Both the position numbers and the translations under genes were made by a program. The notes beneath the pieces are model-generated. The model saw only the letters and a list, made by a program, of their open reading frames with translations, made no database searches and was not told the DNA's origin. This document shows, piece after piece, positions 31,505 through 44,141 of a stretch of 64,000 bases of DNA. The stretch is from Proteles cristata cristata (lineage: Eukaryota; Chordata; Mammalia; Carnivora; Hyaenidae): positions 372,001-436,000 of the forward strand of contig JAESUZ010005172.1 in the NCBI GenBank assembly GCA_017311185.1, written 5' to 3'. Numbering within the stretch: position 1 is the stretch's first letter; every line of letters starts with the position of its first letter.

Positions 31505-32139
31505 TCTTATTGTAACATGATTGGATTTGGTCTTGATACCTATGCATGTTTACATGAAATTAATTTTCTAGGACTTTAAGCTTTTCTAATTTCACCGAGC
31601 TCCCTCTACTCTTTTTTTCATGTTGTGTTGAAAATATAGTGGCTTGCTTTCAAAAGTTTCTGGTTCATCTCATTCTTTCCATATTTATCTAGAAATCCTT
31701 TTATTTATTTATTTGGTTTTTATTATTCCTATCCTATTCAATATTCATTTGACATCTAGAAATTTCTTCTCAGTGTGGGCCCTTTCCTAGAAAGGAGGCT
31801 TGGTGGCTGGGGTGGTCTAGCTCCTTTGAACATTACCATGGGCCCCCTCACACTCACACTGTCCTCCCTGCCCCCCCTCCCAACCATTGGACAAAGCCTC
31901 TCCCAGATTCAGCAATGGTTTTCAGATTGGCTCTCTTGTCATTTTTAGTAAATATCTGTCAGCGATTTTCTCCTGTTCTCAGGTTTATAAGACAGCCTGT
32001 CACTTTCCTCTCCTTTCTTTTGTTCAGATGCTGATATTTTCAGGTCTTATGGTTGTTGTACTTTATCCTCACTCATTTGTATTTTGAGTATTTTTTAATT
32101 AAATATTTTTGTTGTAACTGTCTATGGGTTTTCAGTTTT

Positions 32140-32365
32140 TTAAAAAAAACTTTTTTAATGTTTTACTTATTTCTAGGAGAGAGAGAGACAGAGTGAGCAG
32201 GGGGGGAGGGTCAGAGAAAGAGGGAGTCACAGACTCTGAAACAGGCTCCAGGCTCTGAACTGGCAGTCAGCACAGAGCCCGACGCGGGGCTCGAACCCAC
32301 GAACTGCGAGATCATGACCTAAGTGAAAGTCAGACGCTTAACTGACTAAGCCACCCAGGCGCCCC
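32140..32365 (-). mobile_element. Feline SINE
   Basis: Reverse orientation, from poly(T)/'aacttttttaatgttt' through 'ggggctcgaacccacgaactgcg' to 'aagccacccaggcgcccc'. Perfect 14-bp target-site duplication at 32126-32139 and 32366-32379. It has the 'gaactggcagtcagcac' and 'gagtcacagactctgaaac' variants. In sense with ALK. Confidence 0.95.
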
Positions 32366-32417
32366 GGGTTTTCAGTTTTGACATACGGTTGCTCTGCTTT
32401 TAGAATTAGAAAGTTAG

Positions 32418-32631
32418 AGGGGCATCTGGGTGGGTGAGTCGGTTGGGCGTCTGACTTCAGCTCAGGTCGTGATATGGTTTGTGGGTTTGAGCCCCATGTC
32501 AAGCTCTGTGCTGACAGCTCAGAGCCTGGAGCCTGCTTCTGATTCTGTGTCTCCCTCTCTCTGCCGCTCCCCAGCTCGTGCTCTGTCTCTCTCTCTCAAA
32601 AATAAATAAGCATTAAAAAAATTTAAAAAAA
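32418..32631 (+). mobile_element. Feline SINE
   Basis: 'ggggcatctgggtgggtgagtcggttgggcgtc' head, 'tctgtgctgacagctcagagcc' body, 'aaaaataaataagcatt' tail. Target-site duplication of 16 bp with two mismatches at 32402-32417 and 32632-32647. It lies 52 bp from the inverted copy before it. Confidence 0.94.
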
Positions 32632-32988
32632 AGAACTAGAGAGTTAGACAATTAAGCTGTTACCACCATCACTGCTATCATCCCAGAATCTTTGAAAACA
32701 ATTATAATGTAGGAATCACTTGAGGTCATGTGCTATGATTACCCCTTTTATATTATCTATATGGTCAGGTCTCTCAGCTGCATTTCTACTTCTGGGCTGT
32801 AGGGCTTTTCAGATTGCATACCAGGGATGTCTCCAATGACCATGGCCCAGAACTTGCTGTTATATCATGTTTTGCCTGTTTTGGGGGATACATCCCACTA
32901 AGTATAATTTAACTTTTTTTTGATAGTGCCACCCATACCTAACCAGGTGTTTAGGGCTATTTGTCCCTTCATTAAATGGCACCAGTGA

Positions 32989-33207
32989 GGGGTGCCTGGG
33001 TGGCTTAGTCGGTTAAGCATCCGACTTTCGCTTAGGTCATGATCTCGCTGTTCATGGGTTCGAGCCCCGTGTTGGGCTCTGTGCTGACTGCCAGCTCAGA
33101 GCCTGGAGCTTGTTTCGGAGTCTGTGACTCCCTCTCTCTCTGACCCTCCCCTGCTCGTGCTCTCTCTCTCTCCTAGAAATAAATAAAAATGTTAAAAAAA
33201 AAAAAAG
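32989..33207 (+). mobile_element. Feline SINE
   Basis: 'ggggtgcctgggtggcttagtcgg' head, 'gggttcgagccccgtgttggg', CT-rich body and poly(A). Perfect 15-bp target-site duplication at 32974-32988 and 33208-33222. Same variant group as 14095 and 37221. Confidence 0.95.
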
Positions 33208-33799
33208 AAATGGCACCAGTGATAAATATTTTATACTAATTTCCTTTCTTCTCTCTCACTGTCGTGTATTTTCCTAGTGTTTTAGCACATCCTCCTATGT
33301 TTAATCTTAAGTTTATGCCCAATGTTGGGTAAGGGCATGGGAGTGGTCCTATATCTTTATGTATCAGGCTAAGGGCCAGCTAACTGCAAGAAGCCTTGAT
33401 TTCACAGTTTTAGAATGTGTTGATATTTGGTGGTTCTATTTGGTAGATGGTGGAAGGTCCTGGAAGTCTAACTTCAGGTAAAAAGATGTCACTATGACTT
33501 TGAGTGAACAGGGCTAGGAATCATTAGGCCTCCAATGTATTTAATTATAGCACATTTATGTAGCACCTCCATTCTCCAGCAAGTTTAGCTTCTGAAGACC
33601 ATGTTAGGTCAGTAGCTGGGGAAGGGGGAAGAATCACTTTTATCTTATCAGATAGGCAACCATGTAGAAAAGTTAAATCTTGGGCTAAGTGAGGAGAGGC
33701 AGGTCACATTGACTCTACAACATAGTCAGTTTTCAGTGGGTGAATTTTCCATGTTCTAGTTTGCTTCTCACACTGAGTTTGCTTGCATGTTTGCATGGC

Positions 33800-34215
33800 A
33801 CAGGCACAAACATGCACCTTTTCACATGCACACTCACATGCCATACAGAAACCCTCACACTCACACCCACACTGCACTCACTCGCACACATACACCACAC
33901 ATGCTCACACTCACACCCACCAAACTCTCACACACTCACGACTTAAACACACACACACCACACACACTCTCCCATGCTCATACTCGTTCACATACTTCAC
34001 ACACACTTGCACTCACACACACCACACACTACACCCACAGTCCCATACAGTTACATGCACCACATACACCACACGCATGACACACACAGCACACACTTGC
34101 ACATCACACACATGACACACACAGCACACACCATCACACATACCTAATACGACTTCTCACACATCACACTCACACATGGTTACACTCACACACTCTTACA
34201 CACAGATACACACAA
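33800..34215 (+). repeat. CA-rich low-complexity block
   Basis: About 400 bp of irregular CACA, CTCACA, CACAC-ATG units, strongly lacking G on the plus strand. The His/Thr-rich open frames here follow from the composition and are not genes. Confidence 0.92.
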
Positions 34216-37200
34216 AACATGTTCATCTGCACAAAGCTTTCTGATCATTTTTCTCCTTCTTTTTTGATGATGAGAAATTAGGAGGCAGTAACAATAATTA
34301 TAACACCAGCCCTGCCTTTTGTGCTAGATATGCTCACACATGGTCTGTTTTTACTTTTACACCGTCATCTCCTTTGCCCCTCACACAGTTCCACTAGACA
34401 GGCAGGATGCCTAAAAATGCTGAGGTCTCCCACAGAACAAAGACCAGAGGCCCACTTCCCTCTCTGCTGGGAAGCATCCATCCCTTTGTGGAAGGGAACC
34501 TCTGAGCAAGCCATCAACAGGGCAGCAAGTCAGGGCTGTTGAGATAAAAGCTGCTTTCAGGACTGAATTACCCTAAACAGCTCTGACACCCAGCAATCTG
34601 AGGGAGTTTTTAATGGTTCCTGTGATGTCTCCTGTGTTGTGTTCTAGCCACCCCCTGCTCCCCGAGGGAAAGTGAGTATCAAATGAGAGAGGAGAAAGGT
34701 CACAGGAAAAACACTATCCTGAAAGCATAGCTGTAAAAATTAAGTTAAGGGAGTCCTCGGGGCTAATTTGGTTATTCCCAAGTTGGCCTCAGGCTGGAGT
34801 TGTGTTAACAAAGTATTTGATAGGGAGAGGGGTGTCGTGGACTCACCCAACTGGGGGTTACACTTTACACTTAATGGATTTAGTTTTGAGTTTCAAGTGG
34901 GAATTGGGGGTGGTTCAAACACCAGCCTTGTCACATGCAGGCCTGAAGAGTTATTGATTTCTGCCCTTATCTGCTCTTGTCTGTGGACCGAGGGGAGAGA
35001 AAACCATCGTCTGGTGTTTGGCCATAGAGGTTATGTTGTTAGACCTCGCTGCCGCCTGAGAGACAGCCATGGTGTGGGAGGCCAGAACCTCCCTTATTGC
35101 TTTATTCTTAGTAGTTCTTGCTTATTGTCTGGTTCTAAGTCGTGACAGGTGAAACCCTTACAAAGCCTGATAGATGGACACATGTAGTATAGGCAGCCCA
35201 AGTGGCCAAGTGATTTGGAACTAGAAAGAACAAATGTGCTGAGTCTGGGTCTGGGTCTTGGTCCCTCTAAGATGAATTGGAAAACAAAGACACCTGAGGG
35301 TGGGGAATACAGATGTCAAGGGCAGAAGGGAAAGTAGTGGTAGAAGAAATAGGACCAAATGGTGGACCAAAAAAAAAAAAAGAAGGCAATGAATCTGAGA
35401 TGAGAGGACTAGAGAAAAGGAGAGAAGAGATATTTTTCTCTTATTCCTGCTGCTGCCGCTGCCATGGTAGCTAGAGATGAGTGCCACAATCAACAAGCAT
35501 GAGGAAAAGGCCAAGAATATCATAGAGATGTGTGTCTTGACATAATCAGGTACTGAATTAATGACACTAGTCGTATATAAGGCCATTCGACTAATGCAGC
35601 AGTCATCTATAAAGAACCTTTTGTTATGGGACTGGACCCTTCCTTGGGCTCCCAGCTATTGTCTGGGTCCTACTTCAATCTGAATGAAGCCCTCTTAGAA
35701 TCAAGATCTCCCACCTGCTTGTAGTAGAAACACCAGTGACCAAAGACTCCTGCTGCTATCCTCAAAGAGCAATGCTGGCTTAGATAGGGAGTAGGTTTGC
35801 AAAGTTTCTTTGGACAATTGTCAATGGCTTTTGGTTTGCCATCCCTCTGGTGAGGAGCCAGGCATCTGGGTCACTCCCATCCCACCTGGCTTGCTCATTC
35901 CAGCCATGTTCCCCTTTTTCTACCCATCCTCTGCTGCATCTCTGCACACTTCATGGTCAAGGCCATTAGAGTTTATGAGAGTTATAGCTATGTCTGAGGG
36001 TCTTGGAGGTTTCCCAAGGCCATGCCAACTTAAGAATAAAGCACAGGACCTTAATGGTGGTGACAAATAGTACTATCTGATTCTGCTTTGACATACTTTT
36101 GAAGGCATCTGAAGTTTTCTCTGTTAACACCCCCACTGTTATAGCACATATGCACATACCACATATGCTCTGCCACTGTCATTTCTGTTCCCTTAACTTG
36201 CTTTGGTTTCTCTACAAAACACCACTATCTGAAACTATGTCACTTGTACACTTGTTTGTTGTCTGTCACTCTTAGCAGAATATGAACTCTATATAAGCCT
36301 AAATAAGACTTAGTTGATTTTTTTCACTGCTTTGCCTCCAGGACCTACAACATCGCCAGTCACATAGGAGGAGGTTAACAAACCTTTGTTGAGTGAAGAA
36401 CAAAACAATATAGAAAGAAGAGAGTAGACCAGATACTAGCCCCCAAACCTACTTGAGGGGTCAGAAGAAGATCATGCATGCTGAGGGTATGGGGTGTGGT
36501 TTGGTGGGAACACCATTAGCCCTTTGTGTTCCTGTATTAGAATTAGAGCAATATAGCATAGAAGGATCCAGGGTAGTCCTGGTCATATAAATGGATGTTT
36601 GTTGAAAGGTATGTTGTCTCTTATCCGTAACTGCAAAACAGAAAGGGGTATGGTCCTGAGGGGCCAGCCACCATCTTCACATAGTCATCCACATACATAA
36701 TCAGCACACACTCATATACATACAACCACACCCATGTTACTGAAATGTAGGGAGCCTGCAGTCTTTACAAGAATGCTTAAGTCCTACTCCTTAGCAGTGT
36801 GGACACCCCATTGATCTGATAGTTGATGGAACCTATCAATTGATAAGCTGAATGAACTAGTTAGTAGATCAAAGTCATAAAGACAGCTGAGGAAAGGAAA
36901 TAGTTCTCTTTTTCAGGGAGCTATTCTGAGGCCTGGGGAGTTTTCCTGATTCTGTTAGGTTGCTGGACAAGTGCAAGCCATGATTGTTAACATTAATCCT
37001 GGAATAGGATCAATCTGTCAATCACTTAAAAAATAATAATTAAATTAGTAAAATATGCTCACATCATTATGAAGACATTGTCACTATTTACTATAAAAAC
37101 TAAATCAGACCTCTCAGATCTAATCTCTTGGGATTTGTTTAAAAAACTGTTCCTGGGGAAAGGTCTGGAGTCCCCATTAAGATTGAGATCTTGACAAGCT

Positions 37201-37220
37201 TTAAAATACTAAAAATACTT

Positions 37221-37441
37221 TTGGGGCACCTGGGTGGCTTAGTCGGTTAAGCGTCCGACTTTCGCTTAGGTCATGATCTCGCGGTTCGTGGGTTCGAGCC
37301 CCGTCGGGCTCTGTGCTGACTGCCAGCTCGGCCTGGAGCCTGTTTCAGTCTGTGACTCCCTCTCTCTCTGACCCTCCCCTGCTCACGCTGTCTCTCTCTC
37401 TCTCTAAAAATAAATAAAACATTAAAAAATAATAATAAAAT
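37221..37441 (+). mobile_element. Feline SINE
   Basis: 'ggggcacctgggtggcttagtcggttaagcgtccg' head, 'gttcgtgggttcgagcc', CT-rich body, A-rich tail. Target-site duplication of 18 bp, perfect, at 37203-37220 and 37442-37459. Confidence 0.95.
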
Positions 37442-38289
37442 AAAATACTAAAAATACTTTCAATTTTTATTAACGAGTGGGTCTTTTTGGAGCAATCCTC
37501 TATGGCCCCACATAAGTCACTTACTTTCCTCAAATTAAGTTTGAGGGTTTCATTTTCAAATTGACGATGAACTGTGTTGGGGGAATTTCTTGGACAAGAG
37601 GACTCAAAATGCAAAATACCACTCCTCTCCCTTTTCCACTTTAAGAGCTCAGAGCTGGGATTTGTTTGAAACTTTTGCAAAAAATTTCAAGGAAAAATAT
37701 ACCTAGAACACACACTTATGTATAAACAAAGGTACACAGCTCATAGTTTGGGGAGGAGGAGGATTATAAATACACTGAAAATTTATAAAGGGCAACATAT
37801 GGAGGGATGAGTAAACTGGCCCAATCTTTTCCATTATGTATTTTAATAATGTTAATAGCAGTATCACAGGATTTTATATCAGTATATTCTTTTGTAACCT
37901 TCAAAGGCTGTTAGAAGTGATCTCATTTGCTCACTACAATAGCCTGCTCTGAGAAAGAACTGTGGCAGTTCATTATTATCCCTGCTTTCCACATGAAGGG
38001 AAACCTGGGGCCCAGACCCTTTGATTCTCAAATTGCAGAGCTTTTGAGACCTTGGTCTCCAGGAATCTTTGTCAACTCACTTATCATCTTGCACTCAGTA
38101 GGTGTTTTGTGAATATTTAAGTGTCTGATAGGTTTGAGATCACTTCTGGGAATCTGCCCATGAGACTCCACAATGAAGTCTCAAAGCTTCCTGGTGATTG
38201 AGTGACCTCTGGCACACAAAAGCCCACTGCACGTAGGCTCTAAGGTAGTCCCCAGGGATCTTTGCATCTTGGTAGTCACCCCTTGCTTT

Positions 38290-38705
38290 AAACCCTCCCC
38301 CCCTCCCCTCTTTGAGTGTGGATGAAACCTGTGCATTGCCTCAAAGCAATAAAATATGATAAAGGTGATGGGATGTCATTTTCATGATTACATAAGATTG
38401 TAACTTCCATCTTGCTTGCAGACTCTCTCTTTCTCCCTCTCCCTCCTCCTCTCCTCTTCCTAGGCTTCTCCAAGAACTGCCAACAATTGTGTGAACTTGG
38501 AATAGAACCTTCCCTGATCGTGCTTTCAGATGAGACTCAGCCTTGGCTAATACCCTGATTGTAACCTTATGGGAAACTATGGAGCAGAGGACCCAGTTGA
38601 ACCGTGCTTGGTTTCCTGACCTACAGAAACTGATAAAACAAATGTGTGTTGTTTTAAGCTACTGCATTTATGATAATGTGTTATAAAGCAATAAATCACT
38701 ATCTA
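38290..38705 (+). mobile_element. MLT1-like MaLR LTR
   Basis: 'gaacttggaatagaaccttccc..agatgagactcagcc', 'gagcagaggacccagttgaaccgtgc' and 'gacctacagaaactgataaaac..tgtgttgttttaagctactgc..gcaataaatcact' match the second half of MLT1 LTRs as I recall them. An old solo LTR remnant; no internal retroviral genes are present. Confidence 0.65.
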
Positions 38706-40229
38706 GCCACCCCAAAACCCCACCCCAGCACTTTCATCAGCTTCCTCATCTTTTGTGTAAGCACCCAGCATGGAGGGCACTGGCTCGACTCTGTTCTTCC
38801 TGGTGCCTTCTCTCTCTGTCCTCCTTGACTCAGTGATGGCCAGGGTGATTCCACCTCTTGTTCCTAGATCTTGTTCTTGTGGTCTAGAGTTAGTATTTCA
38901 GCCTTTCTCCTCTTAGTTTCTCCGTCCAGCTCTGGGCCCAGATGAATTAAAATAAATCTCTCTGTCCAGGACAACTGAAGCTTTGCTGCAATAAGCAGAA
39001 AGCTGAAGAAGCTCCAAGGGGATGTAGGGTTGTTTTGCAGGCTGACCCAGCAAGTCTGGGAGTAGGATGATAATTAAAATGGTCTTTCCCCAAAACAAGT
39101 GCTTAATGTATTTGCACTGATGGAGGGGTCTTTTGCATTCTGCTGGTCTTGGAGCTAAATGATCTTAATCAAGGTGTGCTGAGACCAGAGTTCCTGGATC
39201 ATTTGTTGTCTCTCATTTATGCAGCCTTTCACTGAAACAAATGGGAAAAGAGGAACATGTCTTCTCAAGCCATCCAGGAGAGAGAAAGGCAGTGAATCCT
39301 CTCCTCTGCTAGCAGGAGTCATGGCCTGGTGTTACAGCATTTTGTCTGTAGCCTTGCCATACTTCCAAATACCATGTAGCATTAGGTTGGGCATTTGTGA
39401 GGTATTTTTGAGCCTGTCAGAGCTGGATAATGCTGTGCTAGTTCTCTAGGGGGCCCAGGACTGGGAAGTTCTGAAGTAACAATATTGATTCTCCCCTTTC
39501 TCAAAGGACACTAGATTTCTTTTCAAAAGTGGTGATCAGTTGAATATAATTAGCAGTGCACCAATCTTGGATGAAGACCTGCTCAGCATCCAGCACAGGG
39601 TGAAGCCAGAATCATGGAGCTGGCGGTGGGAGGGGGTTGCAGGGAACCTGTCCTAATTCCAGATGCCATCAGAATTGGAAATGGAACTGGAATTTCTCTT
39701 GTGCTGAGATAGCCGTGGTTTCATATCAGGCTTATGTGAACCCGGCTCTAGGTGGTGCATTTTTCAAGAGTGGCGCTTCAGCTCACTCCCAGCTGCAGGC
39801 CCCACAGCACCCAGCGCGGGGCTTGGCGCAGAGCAGGGAGAGAGCACATGCTTGTTAAGCTTGTTGAATTGAACTCAGCCCTACATGATTTTTTTTTCTT
39901 TTAGGATTGGGATTTAGGGAATTATAGAAGCACACTGACTAGAAAGTAATGATGTTTTCTGTGTTGAATGCTGAGTGAATCTCCTGAGTGGAAAGAGAAA
40001 ACCGGTCGATCTGGATATAGCAAGAGCTTTTCCCTTGCCGCGATCAGCAGCTGGGTGGATTTTGGGATTGCTCCCAGTGGGCACGGGGTTAGAGCGGGGA
40101 GACTTTGGAGTGAGCCAGCTGGAGTCTGGATCCTGGCTCTGTATGTGTTGGGTGGGACAAGTCATACAACCTTCTCTTACATCTGAAATGAGAAAACAGT
40201 GATGGCTCATACAGCTCACTTTGTGTCCT

Positions 40230-40430
40230 GCTCTCCTTTCAGCCTGTGACATGCCTTCACTCATGTAATCCTTTTATCGAGCTTATGAAAGCTTATGAAA
40301 TGTAAGCACTAATAATGTAAGCATTTTTTTTTTTTATGGCACAGAAAAACAAAGGCATGGAAAGGAGAAGGGAGTAACTTAAGGTAAGTGACATAGCTGG
40401 GACTTGAACACAGGTAGTCTGCTCTTGAAG
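40230..40430 (-). mobile_element. MIR SINE
   Basis: 'gcacagaaaaacaaaggcatggaaaggagaagggagtaactt..acatagctgggacttgaacacaggtagtctg' matches the reverse-complement MIR. Confidence 0.55.
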
Positions 40431-40494
40431 AGCATGCCAGACTCAAAAATGGGTGACATGGCACGGGAGGTGCAGGCTTCTAGTCATGGAATGA

Positions 40495-40690
40495 ATGAGT
40501 CATGGGGATGGGATGTACAGCAGGGGGAATATAATCAGTGGTGTGGTAACAGTGTTCCATGCTGCCAGATGGCAGATACACTTGTGGTGAGCACAGCATC
40601 ACGTATGGACGTGCTGAATCACGATGCTGTACGCCTGAAACCTATGTAACACTGGGTGTCGAGTACACTTCAATAAAAAACAAGCAAATA
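40495..40690 (+). mobile_element. L1 3' end, older subfamily
   Basis: 'gagtcatggggatgggatgtacagcaggggg', 'aatcacgatgctgtacgcctgaaacctatgtaacactgg' and 'acttcaataaaaaac' match the 'cacctgaaactaatataa..caataaaa' 3' terminus of older L1s, ending in an A-rich tail. Confidence 0.65.
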
Positions 40691-41704
40691 AACAAACAAA
40701 AACCTATGGCATACTGCTTCCTGATAGTGATGTCTATCCTCCGGGAGCCTGTAAAGACCAAATGAACGATCCTGAGCGTGCCTAGTAACTGTATAGATTA
40801 AAGGAGGCAGGCTGCCAGGAAGCCATTGCTGGTGGGGGCTCTGTAGGGTAGAAAGCCTCCTACTCAGCCTTCCGCTCCACAGCGCACCATCACCAGGTCC
40901 CCGTGCAAGCAACTTTCTCTCCCTTGGCAACCACGCAGGCCACCTCTTGGGGATGCTGACTGGGTCTCCAAAGTACAAAACCTCTTGTACTGGAAGAGAC
41001 TCTTTAACGTCAGTAATGGGGATCATGAATCACGGATTAGTTCCACGCCACATCTCTTCCCAGAGCACAGCCGTATGAGCTCCCAGGGAAGGCAGACACT
41101 CTCAGATGAAGAGTGACATTGTAACTGGGAGGGCACTGAACCTGCTGCGGTGACTGGAGGCCCACAAACCTTGTAAAGGCTGGTGCTTCCTGCGTCATCA
41201 CTAGTTCCCTTGCTATAAATAGGTGATAATCTAAATTTAGGAAAATAAGAAGGAACACAGCGCTTGGTTAAAAAGCAGGCCAGCTGAACGGGAACATGGC
41301 CAGCCCCAAGGATTGTATCGATGGCCCCACGCCTGCCCAAGTCATAAGGAATTGCTCCCCCCGGTTGAATGAATGCTGACTAACTGCCTTCCATGGGCAC
41401 TGACTGGGGAGGGGGAGGGGGTTTGCTCAGAGGGATGCCAAGTAGCTGCAATTATCGGCTTTCTTACGTGTCTGTGGGTACATTGTGTGCCTAGTGTGCT
41501 GTTTTGAGTATCAGGAAGATGCAGATGTGCTCTGTCTAAGCAAAAGCACTAGAAACTGAGTTTTGCAGAGAAGAGATTCTTCTAGAAGACTAGTCAACAG
41601 TAGGATTCCTTTAGGACTTATTACAAGTTGCCCTTCCACACGTTACCTGGCTTAGAAAATTTAATTTTTCTATATGATTGAAAAACAAGAGACCATGTTC
41701 TTCA

Positions 41705-41855
41705 GCCTTTTTCACAAGTAGTATAATTTAAGGCAAGTTACTTACCCTCTGTGGGCCAATTTCCTCATCTGTAAAAGGGGGATCATATTATAGTACCAAC
41801 TAATGAAACACTGCATATAGAAGAGCCCAGTACAGTTCCTGACACCCAGCACTGC
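41705..41855 (+). mobile_element. MIR SINE
   Basis: 'aaggcaagttacttaccctctgtgggccaatttcctcatctgtaaaagggggatcat' is a clear MIR core; 'gcccagtacagttcctgacacccagc' is its 3' part. Confidence 0.75.
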
Positions 41856-43077
41856 CCTGTGACTGATGTTTTTTAGGTGTAAAGAGGTGAAGACAAAATG
41901 CAAGCCTTTGCGGGCTGAGAGATAAAAACTTAAAAGTATGCCACGTGACTGTGACACTTTGCCAGTGTCTTACCGTCTCTAGCCCTGGGCTCCTCATCTG
42001 TTTAAAAGAGGCTGCTCTTTTAAAAGAGGGCCGTTAAACTTTGTTTCACATCAGGCTTTTCTTGAGAGTTCTGTTAAACATACAGAGTGTGAGCTCTTTT
42101 TTCCTAGACATCCAGATTCCACAAGTCCTGGTCCACAAGACCAGGAAGCTTCATTTTTAATGAGCAGCACCTCTGGGTCCTCCCTCCCCTGGCAAGATGA
42201 TCAGAAGCAGGTGGTGTGAGGATGCACTTGGAGAAACCCTGGGGTGGATCTGGTCCCTGTCGTGCCCAGGAAGTCCCAGATTCTATCACTGTGCATTTCT
42301 GGGGAAAGCTGTTAACGATGCGATGAACCCAAGAGTCCAATCTGGGTTCTACCGGGGAGGGTGGGGCTCCCTGGGACTTCTATCCTGACTTGTTTCCTGT
42401 CCTCCCAGTGCCTTGGGGGCCCCTGCCTCCAAACCGGCACATGGTAAAGAGCTAAGGCGAAAGTAGGGACCCCAGCTTCCTCACTACCCCCAAGCCAGCA
42501 GGTGCCGGTAAGCAACAGGATGAAAGGATTTGTTTGGAACTGGATTAGGATACATTTATTTGTTCAGGAGCTAGGTGAGTCCTGACTATTAGGGTGTGCC
42601 ACTGAAGTGAGCCTGGCCGCGCCTGCAGAGCCTGAGCACAGATGGCTCTGGTGGACATGAGAAGACAGGTTGCGAGTGAGGGGGCCAGGCCCTGGGAAGC
42701 CTGCCTTGCCACAATGCCGTCATCCCCAGAAGGGCATGCTTGGATCATAATGGCTCTGGCTACAAATTCTATTAAGTCTAATAGTTGTTCTGTGGTGAAT
42801 GGATAATGCATTTAGCAGAAATAGACTCAATCAATTTATATAAAACACATAAAACTTTCTCATTGAAATTGGCATCTGTTCTTGAATCATAGGAGCGTGT
42901 GTGGAAATGGACAGTCTGTTACCCTTTCTTCTGGGCACATTAGCAGCGCTGCGGGTTAATTGGAGAGACAGGCCAAGAAAGCTCTGGCTCCCTCAGCCTG
43001 CATCCCTTCTTCCTTTAGAACTATGGGCTGGTGATGGGGAGGGACCTGAAGAGTTTACTTCAAATCTTGAGGTGTTT

Positions 43078-43287
43078 TGTTTTTTTTTTTAAAAGTTTAT
43101 TTATTTTTGAGAGGGAGAGAGAGAGAGAGGGAGCAAGCAGTGAGAGAGGGAGACACAGAATCTGAAGCAGGTTCCAGGCTCTGAGCTGTCAGCACAGAGC
43201 CAGACGCGGGGCTTAAACTCATGAACCATGAGATCATGACCTGAGCCAAAATTGGATGCTTAACCAACTGAACCACTCAAATGCCCC
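43078..43287 (-). mobile_element. Feline SINE
   Basis: Poly(T), 'aagtttatttatttttgagaggg', 'gctctgagctgtcagcacagagcc', 'acttaaccaactgaaccactcaaatgcccc'-like head, reversed. An imperfect target-site duplication (AAATCTTGAG near 43062, AAACCTTGAG near 43289) flanks it. Confidence 0.92.
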
Positions 43288-43318
43288 CAAACCTTGAGTT
43301 TTGAAAGAAGCAGTTTTC

Positions 43319-43546
43319 AGGGTGCCTGGGTGGCTCAGTCAGTTAAGTGTCTGACACCCACTCTGGTCATGATTTCACAGTTCGTGAGTTCAAGCCCCAC
43401 ATCTGTGCTGATGTCAGAGAGCCCACTTTGGATCCTCTGCCCTTTCTTTCTCTCTGCCCCTCTGCCACTAGAGCATGCTCTCGCTTTCACTCTCTCTCTC
43501 TGTGTGTGTCTCTCTCATTCTCTCTCAAAAATAAATAAAAAAAAGA
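43319..43546 (+). mobile_element. Feline SINE
   Basis: 'agggtgcctgggtggctcagtcagttaagtgtctg' head, 'gttcgtgagttcaagcccc', CT-rich body with a GT run, 'aaaaataaataaaaaaa' tail. Inverted relative to, and 31 bp from, the SINE at 43078. Confidence 0.92.
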
Positions 43547-44093
43547 GAGAAACATTTTCTTGCCTTTGCCTGTGTTGACATTAGCCCCTCTCCTCTGAGC
43601 TCTGCTACTTGTAGGTTTGCTGACATGTCCCAGCTGTTAGATGAGGAGAGAGAAGGCTGTGCAGAGATGGGACACACCTCTGGACCATGGCTTACTAGCA
43701 CAGACCTGCCAAGGCTGTGCACAGAGCTTCTGACTCCTGGTCCAGCGCTCTCTTCATGATCCTACCCAGTTCTAATTGTCTCTCAGCCCCCACCCTTTGG
43801 CAAGAGACATCTACTGAGAAAACAGTAAACCAACTGTCACTATACAATTCACAGGCAAGGCTATGATTTGATGCTAAGGCTCCATGAGTTACAGATACCT
43901 GTGGGCTGGGCCCATGGTTTGGGCAGATTGTTACATAAACTGAGCTGATTCCTTCTTGCCCTCCTATATAACATGTGACCTCATGGGAGAATGACAGAGG
44001 GGTGAGAAAGCTGAGGCAGGATCACTGGGCCTTCCTGTCCTTATCTGGGCTCTGGGGGTGGGTGGCAGAGCCTCTTGCATAGTCATTACTGCC

Positions 44094-44094
44094 T

Positions 44095-44127
<33 letters not shown>

Positions 44128-44141
44128 AAGAGAGAGAGAGA
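44094..44141 (+). repeat. (AGAG)n tract
   Basis: Alternating AG with AAAG interruptions. Confidence 0.93.

Noticed and set aside
33740..34115. His/Thr-rich open frames
   Set aside because: Product of CA-rich low-complexity DNA.
35221..35586. Minus-strand open frame of 121 codons with a hydrophobic segment
   Set aside because: Tested as a possible membrane-protein pseudogene, but it matches no family I know and much of the hydrophobicity comes from a purine-rich plus strand (TTC/CTT codons).
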